From the NCBI GenBank assembly GCA_030745875.1, contig JASLNT010000058.1, positions 58,358 to 122,357 of the forward strand: DNA of 64,000 nt. Direction: 5' to 3'. Position 1 is the first letter of the stretch. The number at the start of each line of letters is the position of its first letter. The notes beneath the pieces are model-generated. The model searched no databases and was not told where the DNA came from. It saw nothing but the letters and a program-made list of their open reading frames with translations. The DNA comes from Phycisphaerae bacterium. Lineage in GTDB: Bacteria; Planctomycetota; Phycisphaerae; SM23-33. Of this stretch, positions 38,653 through 47,921 are shown in pieces. The translations under genes and the position numbers were made by a program.

Positions 38653-41463
38653 TTACTGTCCCACGGGTTTGATGTCCCAGACTTTACCAGGATACGAGTG
38701 ACAGGTCGTGAGGGGAAGGCTCGAAGCGTAATGTTCGGCACGGGTGAAATCTTTTCGAATGTAATGTGCTTCAAGCCTGCTTCCGCCGTTGGACATCACT
38801 TTCCTCACCTGGCCGGGCTCAAGGAATACTGAAAACCGCAACCCGTCCCTTGGATCGACATACAGAACAACGATGCGCCTGCCCGTGAGGTTTCGCCACG
38901 CGACGTCAGCTCGTCCGCCTTCCCTGTGCGAAGGAATGCGTTTGATGGTCCTGGTGATCGTCAGCTTGGGCATCCGGGCCTTGAGTTTGGCGATAGCGGC
39001 GTCCGAGATTTTCGATTCCTTTGTCACCACCATCGACTCCAGTCCGGGCATCTTTATGAATGTTTCGATGTTCTCGACGAAAACCTTGTTGCCGCCGGTC
39101 CAATCCGTTCCGAGAAGTATGTCGGGAATCCTGTACGAGGGCCTGTGTGTTCCGGGCGGTGGTATGAAGCCCACCGAACCGCCGAGCTGGTTGATTTCCA
39201 GAGCGACGAGTTTCTTAGTCCTGCTGATCCGGGTCGCCATAAGCGCCTGTCCGAGAGAGATCGGGACCTTCATATCGCTCTTTCCGACAGACGCCATAAT
39301 GTCCGTCAGTTCGTACTCGGGCGGAAGAGTCTCCGACATGCCGACGGTCTTCCAGTGCAACGGCTGGCCGCCGACGGCCTGAATCAGCTCGAGCGTAACT
39401 TTCTTGCCCCGGTAATCGCCAATGGGGAACAGCAGCGGCGCCGGGCGACCTTGCCACGTCTGCATGACCGGAACCTTCCTGGCCTGAACTTTGTTTCCGC
39501 CTATGCTCAACGCCAGCGAGTTGACTTTCGCAGGTCCCCCGTCAGGCAGGCTCACGTGCGCCGCCAGCCACTTGTCCTTCGGTCCGATCTTCATCTCCCG
39601 CCATATCCGCAACGGTTTGCCCTTGGGCTGGATCATCGTTCGGAACCGTCGCGCTCCGGGTGTTCCCGTCCCATCCAGGCTGCTGGTCCAGCGGTAAGCA
39701 CTGCTTCGCTCGTGTCGCAGTCGCCATTGCGAACCATCGGCCAGCAGCGGGGCGATATGTTGTTGGACCTTCTGTCGAAGGGCTTCGATGTCCAGTTCGA
39801 TCTGCGGGTCGAGCCAGTCGATCTTGTCGCGAATGTTCGAGGGGTCGGCGGTGGGAGGAGCCCCGCGGTTAACCGGATCGGCCAGCAGGATCAGGAGCCC
39901 GGGGCTGTCGGGCGGTGTTTTGACGCCGACCTGTCCGCTGTCGACAACTTTTTTGGAACCGATTAGCAATGGGCTTTCGTACGCCGGCTTGCCGCTGGTC
40001 GATCCGACGTAGACTTTTGCACGTGCGCAGCCGCCCGCCCCGACAACGTGGTCCAGCCCGACGCTCCCGCGAAAAGCTCTGGCGAATTTCGGTAGCGGGA
40101 AACTCAGTTCGCTGGGAGCGTGGACGGCGAATCCCCAGGCGTATTGGCTCGCACCGCTATGGAGCATGCCGCCCGAGGAACTGCGGTTTGTGTGTCCGGG
40201 CAGAAGAGGCGGGCTGACTGTCGCAGCCGGAGGTATGCGGCTTAGCGGGACCTGTTCGCAGGCGAACGACCAGCGCATGTGAATTCTGTTGAACGGGACC
40301 GCCAATGGATCGAGACTCCAGACCGGTTGGATGATATGGAGCCATGTGTCGCGAGTTCCAGCCGGTCCGCTCATGGCGGTCAGTTGCGACTTGAGCGATC
40401 CTACCGTACGCTGGAATCCCTCCCATCGCCGGGTCTCGGTTTCCAACTGCTTCTGTGTCTTGGACAGTTTGCGCTGAATATCTCGAATTTGCTGCTGGAA
40501 TTTCTTTTCTTCGGCAGCGACATTCTTGTCATAGGCTTTCCGGGCGGCCTGCTCTTGCTTCCTGGATTCGATCGCCTGCTGCTCATGGCGTCGGCGGGCC
40601 TGCTGCAATCCCTGTTGAATCTTCTTACCGCTGCTTTCGACTTGTGCGATACGTCCCTTCAGCGAGTTCATTCGCATTTCGGCGGTGTGTCGGTGAGCCT
40701 CGGTGTGGTAGGCCGTCGCGCCAAACCGCAGCGAACCGCCCGTCGCCGCCAAGCCGCCGATCGTCTCAATTCGCATCATCCGAGACTCACACGCCGGGCT
40801 GAGCACCGCAAGCTCCTGGTAATACGCCTTCCACGGATCGACCCGCGGCAGGCGGACTTCCGCAATTTCCGACATATCGATCCGGCGAGTACCGTCCTTC
40901 AGCAGGAGGACTACGGACTGGTCTTTCCAGCGAAGGCTGACGAATTTCACTCTTCGGCCGTTGAGACGACAGAGAACTCCGGGCTGCAACCGACGGCGCG
41001 AATCGTGCCGAAACACCACGCGCCGGATGCGATCGGTCCCGATACGTATGCGGGTCGGCAGGCTCAGCGCAGATTTGCGCGCCGGTCTTGCGGGGATGAC
41101 CAGCAAGTGTTCCGGAACGCGCACGCCGTCAGTCCCGCCGCCGGAACCCGCGCCTTCGATACGCCCGACAATCCGGTCTCCGCCGACAAACTCTATGTAG
41201 GCGTCGTCGCGGCTGGGGCTCCAGGCTTTCAGCTCGCGATCGCGCAGCCAGCGCAACGGGCGCTTGGAATCGAACAATGCAATCTTGTCCAGCTTTGGCG
41301 TTCCGGGGCGCCTGCCCCAACCCGACAGTGTCTTACCGACGACGCGAGAACCGTCAACAAACACCGCCTCGTATCGTCCGACACCTTCGGCGTGCGCAAT
41401 CGAAATCGTCAGTCCCGCCGCCGCCCAGATCGATAACAGTCTTGCCGAGCCCGAGCTTCTCAT
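38653..41463 (-). CDS. Secreted NPCBM/NEW2-like domain protein with coiled coil (936 aa)
   Basis: WGFAVHAPSELSFPLPKFARAFRGSVGLDHVVGAGGCARAKVYVGS matches NPCBM-type pattern; coiled-coil Gln/Arg/Lys-rich centre; paralogous to 42640..45714. Confidence 0.72.
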   Translation of the reverse strand: MRSSGSARLLSIWAAAGLTISIAHAEGVGRYEAVFVDGSRVVGKTLSGWGRRPGTPKLDKIALFDSKRPLRWLRDRELKAWSPSRDDAYIEFVGGDRIVGRIEGAGSGGGTDGVRVPEHLLVIPARPARKSALSLPTRIRIGTDRIRRVVFRHDSRRRLQPGVLCRLNGRRVKFVSLRWKDQSVVLLLKDGTRRIDMSEIAEVRLPRVDPWKAYYQELAVLSPACESRMMRIETIGGLAATGGSLRFGATAYHTEAHRHTAEMRMNSLKGRIAQVESSGKKIQQGLQQARRRHEQQAIESRKQEQAARKAYDKNVAAEEKKFQQQIRDIQRKLSKTQKQLETETRRWEGFQRTVGSLKSQLTAMSGPAGTRDTWLHIIQPVWSLDPLAVPFNRIHMRWSFACEQVPLSRIPPAATVSPPLLPGHTNRSSSGGMLHSGASQYAWGFAVHAPSELSFPLPKFARAFRGSVGLDHVVGAGGCARAKVYVGSTSGKPAYESPLLIGSKKVVDSGQVGVKTPPDSPGLLILLADPVNRGAPPTADPSNIRDKIDWLDPQIELDIEALRQKVQQHIAPLLADGSQWRLRHERSSAYRWTSSLDGTGTPGARRFRTMIQPKGKPLRIWREMKIGPKDKWLAAHVSLPDGGPAKVNSLALSIGGNKVQARKVPVMQTWQGRPAPLLFPIGDYRGKKVTLELIQAVGGQPLHWKTVGMSETLPPEYELTDIMASVGKSDMKVPISLGQALMATRISRTKKLVALEINQLGGSVGFIPPPGTHRPSYRIPDILLGTDWTGGNKVFVENIETFIKMPGLESMVVTKESKISDAAIAKLKARMPKLTITRTIKRIPSHREGGRADVAWRNLTGRRIVVLYVDPRDGLRFSVFLEPGQVRKVMSNGGSRLEAHYIRKDFTRAEHYASSLPLTTCHSYPGKVWDIKPVGQ

Positions 41464-42593
41464 TACCTCTGCGGTTTCCCTTCGGTCAGCCAGGCCATAT
41501 TGAACTTCACAACCGATACGTATTGATAGAGTTTCTTCTCACCCCGCTCGAACAGCAGGTAGATATTGCCTCTCTTGTCGGCGGCCAGCGACGAGTACGC
41601 GCTGAGACCTTTGTACACCAGTCGTTTTACCGGCCAGGTCTTGCCCCGATCGAAACTCGCCCAGACCGTCATTTTAATTCGCGACTTGCCCGGGTTGTCC
41701 GGTGTGGAGAACAGGAGCACGTCCTTGCCTCCGGTGGTTTCCAGCGGCAGGCGGATCATGCCCGCATTGCAGCCGTAGCTGGGCTTGGTCCCGTACTTGA
41801 AGTAGAACGGTTGGCCGACTTCCTTCAGATGATCGCAGACGCGCCAATCGGTCCACATGTTCCCGCCGTCATAACTCATCGCGATTCGCCTGCGATGGTC
41901 GATCGACATGTGCGACCGCGAGTTGTAGTAGATGTTCCCGCTTGACAGTTCCGCCAGCGTGCCCTCACCGGTTCCGCTCTGGACCGGCCCGCTGGTTTGC
42001 CATGTCTTGCCTCCGTCGTCGCTATAGATCGCCGAATTGTAATGGTACGGCCAGGTCTCCTGGGCGTTGCTGTCTTTGGGCGGAACGATCCGCGCAGGCA
42101 TGAGCAGTCTGCCCTTGTGTTTCCCGTAACGCAGCGTGACTCCCGACTCCGAACAGGACGTATTGACGCCGATGCCTTCGGGAGCCCCGTGGCCGGCGGG
42201 GTTCGATTTGATCTTGATCTCCTGACGCTTCCATGTCTTGCCCTGATCGCTGCTCCGCCACAGATAACCGCTGCGCGAACGCACGACCATGATGTCTCCG
42301 GTGTTTTCGTCGACGATGGCGCTTCCCCCCGCATCCGAGCCGACTTCGACCGCCTTGGACCAGGTCTTGCCCATGTCGGTGCTGCGGCGGATCATGCGCC
42401 CGGACTTGGCGAATGCGAGCACGGTTCCGTCCGTAGTGACAACGATGTTCGGAATTCGCACTGACTTGTACAAGTCCTGCATCTCGAAAGCAGGTTTTGC
42501 CTCCGGAGCGCTCCCGACCGGGGGTTTCTCGCCTCGGACCGGCCGGATCGCCATCACCGCCAGAATCAACAGCCAGACAGTCTTTCGTTTCAC
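41463..42593 (-). CDS. Sialidase/BNR-repeat (Asp-box) exo-glycosidase-like protein
   Basis: Asp-box repeats STDMGKTW, SSDQGKTW, SDDGGKTW, SFDRGKTW; signal peptide. TAATG overlap with the next gene. Confidence 0.85.
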   Translation of the reverse strand: MKRKTVWLLILAVMAIRPVRGEKPPVGSAPEAKPAFEMQDLYKSVRIPNIVVTTDGTVLAFAKSGRMIRRSTDMGKTWSKAVEVGSDAGGSAIVDENTGDIMVVRSRSGYLWRSSDQGKTWKRQEIKIKSNPAGHGAPEGIGVNTSCSESGVTLRYGKHKGRLLMPARIVPPKDSNAQETWPYHYNSAIYSDDGGKTWQTSGPVQSGTGEGTLAELSSGNIYYNSRSHMSIDHRRRIAMSYDGGNMWTDWRVCDHLKEVGQPFYFKYGTKPSYGCNAGMIRLPLETTGGKDVLLFSTPDNPGKSRIKMTVWASFDRGKTWPVKRLVYKGLSAYSSLAADKRGNIYLLFERGEKKLYQYVSVVKFNMAWLTEGKPQR

Positions 42594-42639
42594 GTGGAAT
42601 CTCCTTGGATGTCAGACTGAACCATCCAGCCTGTGTTCG

Positions 42640-45600
42640 TCAGTGCTTGATCTCCCAGACCGAATTGGCGCTTTCCATATGGAAGGTGGAAATCGGTTGG
42701 CTGAAGAAGTAGTCCTGGGCTTTATCGAAACCCTTGCGGACGTAGTGCGCCTCGTAGCGGACCCCGAGATAGGCGCTCCGTTTCAGCTCCTGGCCGGGCT
42801 TGAGGTCGGGCGTGCTCGAGAACTTGAGCTTGTTCTCCTCGGTGACCCACATGATGATAAGTTGCCTCTTGGTGCGATTACGCCACGTGACCGGTCGGTA
42901 ATTTCCGCCCGATAGCGAAGGGACTCGCACGATGATCCTCGATATCTTCAGCTTGGGCATCTTGGTTTGGAGTTTCGCCACCGCGCCGTCCGAGATTCCG
43001 GATTCGGCCATCACCAGCAGGGATTTAAGCTTGGGCATCTTACTGAACGTTGCGAAAGCTCCCAGGAACGTTTTGTCGCCGCCGACCCAATCGCGCCCGA
43101 TCATTACGTTATCGAGCGTGTTCGAAGGCTCCTTGACGCTCATTGGCGGGCGGAAGTTCACCACGCCGCCTTGTTGATTGATCTCCAGAGCGGCGAGTTT
43201 CTCGCCCTTGCTCAGCCACTCCGACTGAAGCGCCAACCCCAACTCGTGGGGGACCTGCATGTCCTTCTTGCCGACAAGCTTCAGAACATCAACCAGGTGA
43301 TACTCCGGAGGCGGGAGCTTAGAGATGCTTACCGCCTGCCAGTGCAGCGGTTTACCGCCGGCCGGTTGGGTCAACTCGAGCGTGATCTTCTTACCGTTAA
43401 ACTGCTCAAGATCGAACACCAGCGGTGTCGGTCGGTCCCTCCATATCTGTCTGATCGGAATCTTCCGCGCGGGTATCTTCCGCCCGTCGGCGTGCAGGGT
43501 TATCGTGCCCGGTGAGTGGTGTATGTCCGTCGGAAGGCCCAGGTGAACCGCCAGTTGCCTGCTGTCCGGTCCGATCATTGTTTTCCGCCGCAGGCGAAGC
43601 GGTTGTTTCTTCGCCTCGATCATCGGCCAGAAACTCCGCTGATCGTGTCTTCCCTTCTCGTAGAAGAAGCTCGTCCAGACGTAACCGCCTCGCTGATCCA
43701 ACTGGATTTCCCATCCCGGACACGCCGCCAGCAACGGTCCGACCTGCTGTCGAACCCGGTTTTCCAGCCCGGCGCGGTCCAGTTCCAGTTGCGGATCGAG
43801 CCAGTTCAGCTTGTCGCGGATGTTCAGCGGATCGGTTCCTGTAGGACCGTTGCGATCGGCCGGATCGGCCTGCAGGACCAGGAGCCTGGGATCGTCGGGT
43901 TTCACAGTCAGACGGACCGAACCGGTGTCAACGGTCTTCTTCGTTCCGATCAACAGCGGACTTGCATATGCGGGCTTGCTCTTGGTCGATCCGACAAAGA
44001 TTCCCGCCCGGGCGCACCCGCCCTGACCAACGACGTTGTCCAGCCCGACCCGGCTGCGAAACGCACTTGCGCATTGCGGCAGCGGAAACCGCAATTCGCT
44101 GTAAGCGTGTACTGCAAAACCCCAGGCGTGATTCCGCCCCCCGCTGCGGAGCAGTCCGCCGACCCAACTGCGGTTGGTGCGTCGGGGCAGGAACGGGGGA
44201 TTGACCTCAGAGACCGGTCGCACGCGACAAAGCGGGACGCGGGCCGGATCAAACGACCACCGCATGCGGATTCTCCGGAAAGGGACCCAAAGCGGGTCGA
44301 GACTCCAGACCGGCTGGATGATGTGAGCCCAGGTCTCATGTCTGCCGCTGCGGACGGAATCATGCTGCAATCTCGCCGATTCGAGAACGACCAGGAACGA
44401 TCGCCATCGCACGGTCTCTTCGTTCAATTGCCTCTGCGTCACAGCCGTCTTGCCCTGAAGCTCTTTGATTTTGAGCTGAAGTTTCCTCTTGTCGCTGCTG
44501 ATGAACCTGTCGAGTTCCCTTGTCCTCTGCCTATCGAGTTTCGATTTCTCGTCTTCCAGCGTTTTTTCCCGTCTCTGGCGAAGTTGGGTCTGCTTCGAGA
44601 GGAAAGTCTTGAGCATCGCATCCTGTTTGTCGGCGGGTTTTTTGGACAACTGTTTTCGCATCGCTTTTTCGGCGGCGCGCAGCTCCTCGTCCAAACGGTT
44701 TCGCTGCTTTGTGAATCTGGCGCTGTCGGTTTTTCGAAGCCCGTCAATGCGTTTGCGCATGTCAGCCAGGGCTTTTTGATGCGCCTGTCCGGCTGCTTTG
44801 GTCTGCTCTTCAGATTCGCGCAGTTGTTTTTCGTGTCTGGCGCGGGCCTGATCGAGCTTAAGTCGATTAGCTTTCTCCTTGTTCTTGATCTTCAAGAGCT
44901 TCTGGAGCGACTGCCTTATGCGCACTGCGGCGGCTTGCTGCTGAGACCCCGTATCGTACGCCGCCGCCGCGAACCGCAGCGAGCTCGCGGTGGCGATCAA
45001 ACCGCCGGTCGTTTCGATACGCATTATGCGCGATCGGCAGGCGGGGCTCAGAATCGCAAGCTCGCGCCAGTACGCCTTCCAGGGCTCAATACGGGGCAGG
45101 TGGATCTCGGAGATGTCGGCGGTCTGGATTTCGTTCGAGCCGTTCCTCAGCAGAAGAACCACGGATTCTTTTTTCCAGCGAAGGTGCACGAACTGTTCTT
45201 TGCGCCCATCACGGCGGTAGAGCGTTCCGGGCTGAAGCCGGCGGCGCGAATTGGATTGGAATACAACGCGCTCGATACGTTCGGGCAGGATTCGTACGTG
45301 GGGCGGCGAGTCGTGTTGCGTTTGGTGCAGCGGTGCGGCGGGTTTGAAGACCAGATGCGGCGGGGCGTATAGACCGTCGCCGGCTCCTATGCTTTCGATG
45401 CGCCCGACAATCCGATCGCCGCCGACGAACTCTATGTAGTGTTCGCGATGGTTCGGGCTCCACGGTTTCAGCGTGCGATCCAGCAGCCATCGCAACGGGC
45501 TCCCGGCGTCGGTCAGTGCGGTGTCGCCCAGGCGCGGGGAACCCGGATGCTCTCCCCATCCGGACACTTTGTCGCCCTCAATGCGCGCACCGTCGGCAAA

Positions 45601-45714
45601 CATCGCCTCGTACCGCGCCGCACTTTCAGCGTGCAGCCCGGTCGCTGCGGCCGACAACAACACCGCAATCAGCACACACCGCAAGATGTTCCTAAAGTAA
45701 TTCACAGGCAACAT
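42640..45714 (-). CDS. Secreted NPCBM/NEW2-like domain protein with long coiled coil (1024 aa)
   Basis: WGFAVHAYSELRFPLPQCASAFRSRVGLDNVVGQGGCARAGIFVGS; colinear with 38653..41463 throughout. Confidence 0.72.
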   Translation of the reverse strand: MLPVNYFRNILRCVLIAVLLSAAATGLHAESAARYEAMFADGARIEGDKVSGWGEHPGSPRLGDTALTDAGSPLRWLLDRTLKPWSPNHREHYIEFVGGDRIVGRIESIGAGDGLYAPPHLVFKPAAPLHQTQHDSPPHVRILPERIERVVFQSNSRRRLQPGTLYRRDGRKEQFVHLRWKKESVVLLLRNGSNEIQTADISEIHLPRIEPWKAYWRELAILSPACRSRIMRIETTGGLIATASSLRFAAAAYDTGSQQQAAAVRIRQSLQKLLKIKNKEKANRLKLDQARARHEKQLRESEEQTKAAGQAHQKALADMRKRIDGLRKTDSARFTKQRNRLDEELRAAEKAMRKQLSKKPADKQDAMLKTFLSKQTQLRQRREKTLEDEKSKLDRQRTRELDRFISSDKRKLQLKIKELQGKTAVTQRQLNEETVRWRSFLVVLESARLQHDSVRSGRHETWAHIIQPVWSLDPLWVPFRRIRMRWSFDPARVPLCRVRPVSEVNPPFLPRRTNRSWVGGLLRSGGRNHAWGFAVHAYSELRFPLPQCASAFRSRVGLDNVVGQGGCARAGIFVGSTKSKPAYASPLLIGTKKTVDTGSVRLTVKPDDPRLLVLQADPADRNGPTGTDPLNIRDKLNWLDPQLELDRAGLENRVRQQVGPLLAACPGWEIQLDQRGGYVWTSFFYEKGRHDQRSFWPMIEAKKQPLRLRRKTMIGPDSRQLAVHLGLPTDIHHSPGTITLHADGRKIPARKIPIRQIWRDRPTPLVFDLEQFNGKKITLELTQPAGGKPLHWQAVSISKLPPPEYHLVDVLKLVGKKDMQVPHELGLALQSEWLSKGEKLAALEINQQGGVVNFRPPMSVKEPSNTLDNVMIGRDWVGGDKTFLGAFATFSKMPKLKSLLVMAESGISDGAVAKLQTKMPKLKISRIIVRVPSLSGGNYRPVTWRNRTKRQLIIMWVTEENKLKFSSTPDLKPGQELKRSAYLGVRYEAHYVRKGFDKAQDYFFSQPISTFHMESANSVWEIKH

Positions 45715-45833
45715 AACGCCCGCAGCCTACTCGGGCCTCCCCAGAGATTGTATCGACGCGACGCACAATCACCAACTCTTTCCAGATCGGCGGGGGGCTT
45801 GTGACGATCTGCGGACGGGACGATCCGGGCGTA

Positions 45834-46676
45834 CTACTCTGCGTGGAACAGGCGGGTCGCTCCGCCGATACCGCATTTCTGATACTTGTTGTAGGCCAGG
45901 GCGGCGCGGGCTCTCATGCCCTGGGCTCCGTGCCCCGAAAGCCATGCGCTAACCGCTGCTTCGAGACTGTACGCCTCGGGCGCCATTAGCCCCGTTGTCA
46001 GCAGAATCGGTTTGCATCCGAGTTGGGTCAGCGTGTTGCGGAAGTAAGGTTTGGATTTGCACGCCAACACGATTGCGGCCTTGCCGACTCCCGCAGGCTC
46101 TGTCCGCCGCGGGAGACGAACCTGAAAATCCATCAAACCGTTATGCCCGACATAGGCCACAAGGTTCGCCCCGCCGCAGATCCCCAGACGAACCCCGCCG
46201 ACTTCCAGAACGACAGGCTTATTCCCCGCCGCCGCATCGAGGAAGGCCTCCACCGTCTCCTTGATCTTCACGCCGCGATAAGCGTCGGCCACCAGATACG
46301 CTCCCGTCGCTCGATGCTTGAGGATTATCCGCTCAAGCACCGAACTGCTGATGTTCTTCGTCGCAAGAACCACGTCCCAGGCGCTGCTGCGCCTGAGGAA
46401 CGTCTTGGTTCCGTACATCGCGCCCCAGTAGAGATTGTTCCGCGGATCGTCCCCGTCGCCAAGCAGTTTGGAAACAGGCGCAATGCCCTGACTGTCGTTG
46501 TCGCACAGGGCGACGAAAACGTGGATCGTCCGTTCGGTCTTCAGCACGACTTTCGCGGGCCGAGGGGCCGGTTTACTCTCGGGCTCCGCATCCGGCTTGC
46601 GGTCTGTCCGAGTATCCGCTGCTTCGCCGCATCCGGTGAATACAACCAGCAGTATTGCGCTGAGAATCGCTTTCAT
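45834..46676 (-). CDS. Putative lipoprotein of unknown function
   Basis: Lipobox-like LLVVFTGCG near N-terminus; compact globular ORF; 1-bp gap after the upstream gene's stop. Confidence 0.6.
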   Translation of the reverse strand: MKAILSAILLVVFTGCGEAADTRTDRKPDAEPESKPAPRPAKVVLKTERTIHVFVALCDNDSQGIAPVSKLLGDGDDPRNNLYWGAMYGTKTFLRRSSAWDVVLATKNISSSVLERIILKHRATGAYLVADAYRGVKIKETVEAFLDAAAGNKPVVLEVGGVRLGICGGANLVAYVGHNGLMDFQVRLPRRTEPAGVGKAAIVLACKSKPYFRNTLTQLGCKPILLTTGLMAPEAYSLEAAVSAWLSGHGAQGMRARAALAYNKYQKCGIGGATRLFHAE

Positions 46677-46677
46677 C

Positions 46678-47904
46678 TTACTGGTTTTTCTTCTCGAGCA
46701 TCGCCAGCGGGTTCTTGCGGTTCTTGAGCGGGAAAGGCGCCGCTTCGCCCAGGCGGACCGACTCGTACACTGCTGCGATCATCTCGAGGTTGGCGCGGGC
46801 TTCGGAGAGATTCGCCACCGGTTGGCGGTCTTTCTCGATTGACGAGATCAAGTCCTTCACCGCCAGAACATTCCCGCCATGGTGCGAATTTTCGCCCTTG
46901 AGCGGTTCGGGCTTGCCGATGCCCGCCGAGGTCACCGGGACCCACTTCTTACCGCTCTGCCCCGGATACCACAGCGGATCGTCTAGATAATAGACCGACG
47001 GGAAGAACAGCTCGCTCGAGTGGATGTCCAACACGCCTTTGGTCCCGAATATCTGCAGTCCGTACCGAGAAGGCCACCCCGCTCCAGCCCGCTTCACCGA
47101 GTCGAAATACCCGACCGCTCCGCCAGCCAGACGATACATCGCGTGGATCTCGTCGCCGGCCAGCGGTCCGATACCGTAGGATTGGCAGTTCTTGACATCC
47201 TTTGCGGTGATGGGGCGTTTGTCCTGAAGCACTGCAGCGGTGCACGAGATCGGATTCCCGCCGAAACGTTTCATCATCGCCAGTATTCGCGTACCGAGCA
47301 CCCACAAACCGATCCCGCCGCCGCGATGGTCCTCCTTGCACCGCCCGCGGAACTCCAGAACGCGTCCCAGTTTGCCCGAACGAATGATCTCGGCGACCCG
47401 ACTCATCGTCGGGACGTAGAAGCTTTGATGGGCCATCGCCAACTTGACCTTGTTCTTGTCGCAGGCTGCGACCATTTTGTCGGCCTCTTCGAGCGTGCGG
47501 CAGAGCGGTTTTTCGATGTAGATTCCGCGCACCTTTCGCTCGGCGGCCGCCAGAACCATCTCGCAGTGCTTGTCGATGTGCGTCGGTCCGACAGTCAGGA
47601 TGTCGATCTTGCTCTCGTCGAGCATTTTGCGGTAGTCGGAGTAGCCCTTGTCGGCTCCGAATCGCTTGACGGTTTGGGCAAGGCCCCGAGGATTCGGATC
47701 GGCTACGGCGACTATCTTTCCCAAAGGCATGTCGCGCCAGAGCTTGTCGAGCCCGTGACCGTAACCCCCGCGACCGGTGTGGCCGATCAGCCCGACGCGG
47801 TATTTCCCCGCGATGGGTTTGGCTCCCAGCGCAGCGGCGGCGGTAAGCCCGACTGCGCCGGCCAGCAGGGTGCGGCGTTTAATGCTGTTCGGTTTTCGGT
47901 CCAT
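46678..47904 (-). CDS. Gfo/Idh/MocA family oxidoreductase, Tat-exported
   Basis: IKRRTLLAGAVGLTAAAALGA signal; YRVGLIGHTGRGGYG Rossmann motif; YIEKPLCRTLEEADKM. Start 47904 (MDRKPNS) has GGGAGA RBS; the track start 48033 overlaps the upstream gene. Confidence 0.87.
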   Translation of the reverse strand: MDRKPNSIKRRTLLAGAVGLTAAAALGAKPIAGKYRVGLIGHTGRGGYGHGLDKLWRDMPLGKIVAVADPNPRGLAQTVKRFGADKGYSDYRKMLDESKIDILTVGPTHIDKHCEMVLAAAERKVRGIYIEKPLCRTLEEADKMVAACDKNKVKLAMAHQSFYVPTMSRVAEIIRSGKLGRVLEFRGRCKEDHRGGGIGLWVLGTRILAMMKRFGGNPISCTAAVLQDKRPITAKDVKNCQSYGIGPLAGDEIHAMYRLAGGAVGYFDSVKRAGAGWPSRYGLQIFGTKGVLDIHSSELFFPSVYYLDDPLWYPGQSGKKWVPVTSAGIGKPEPLKGENSHHGGNVLAVKDLISSIEKDRQPVANLSEARANLEMIAAVYESVRLGEAAPFPLKNRKNPLAMLEKKNQ

Positions 47905-47921
47905 CAGCTTATCTCCCGAGT

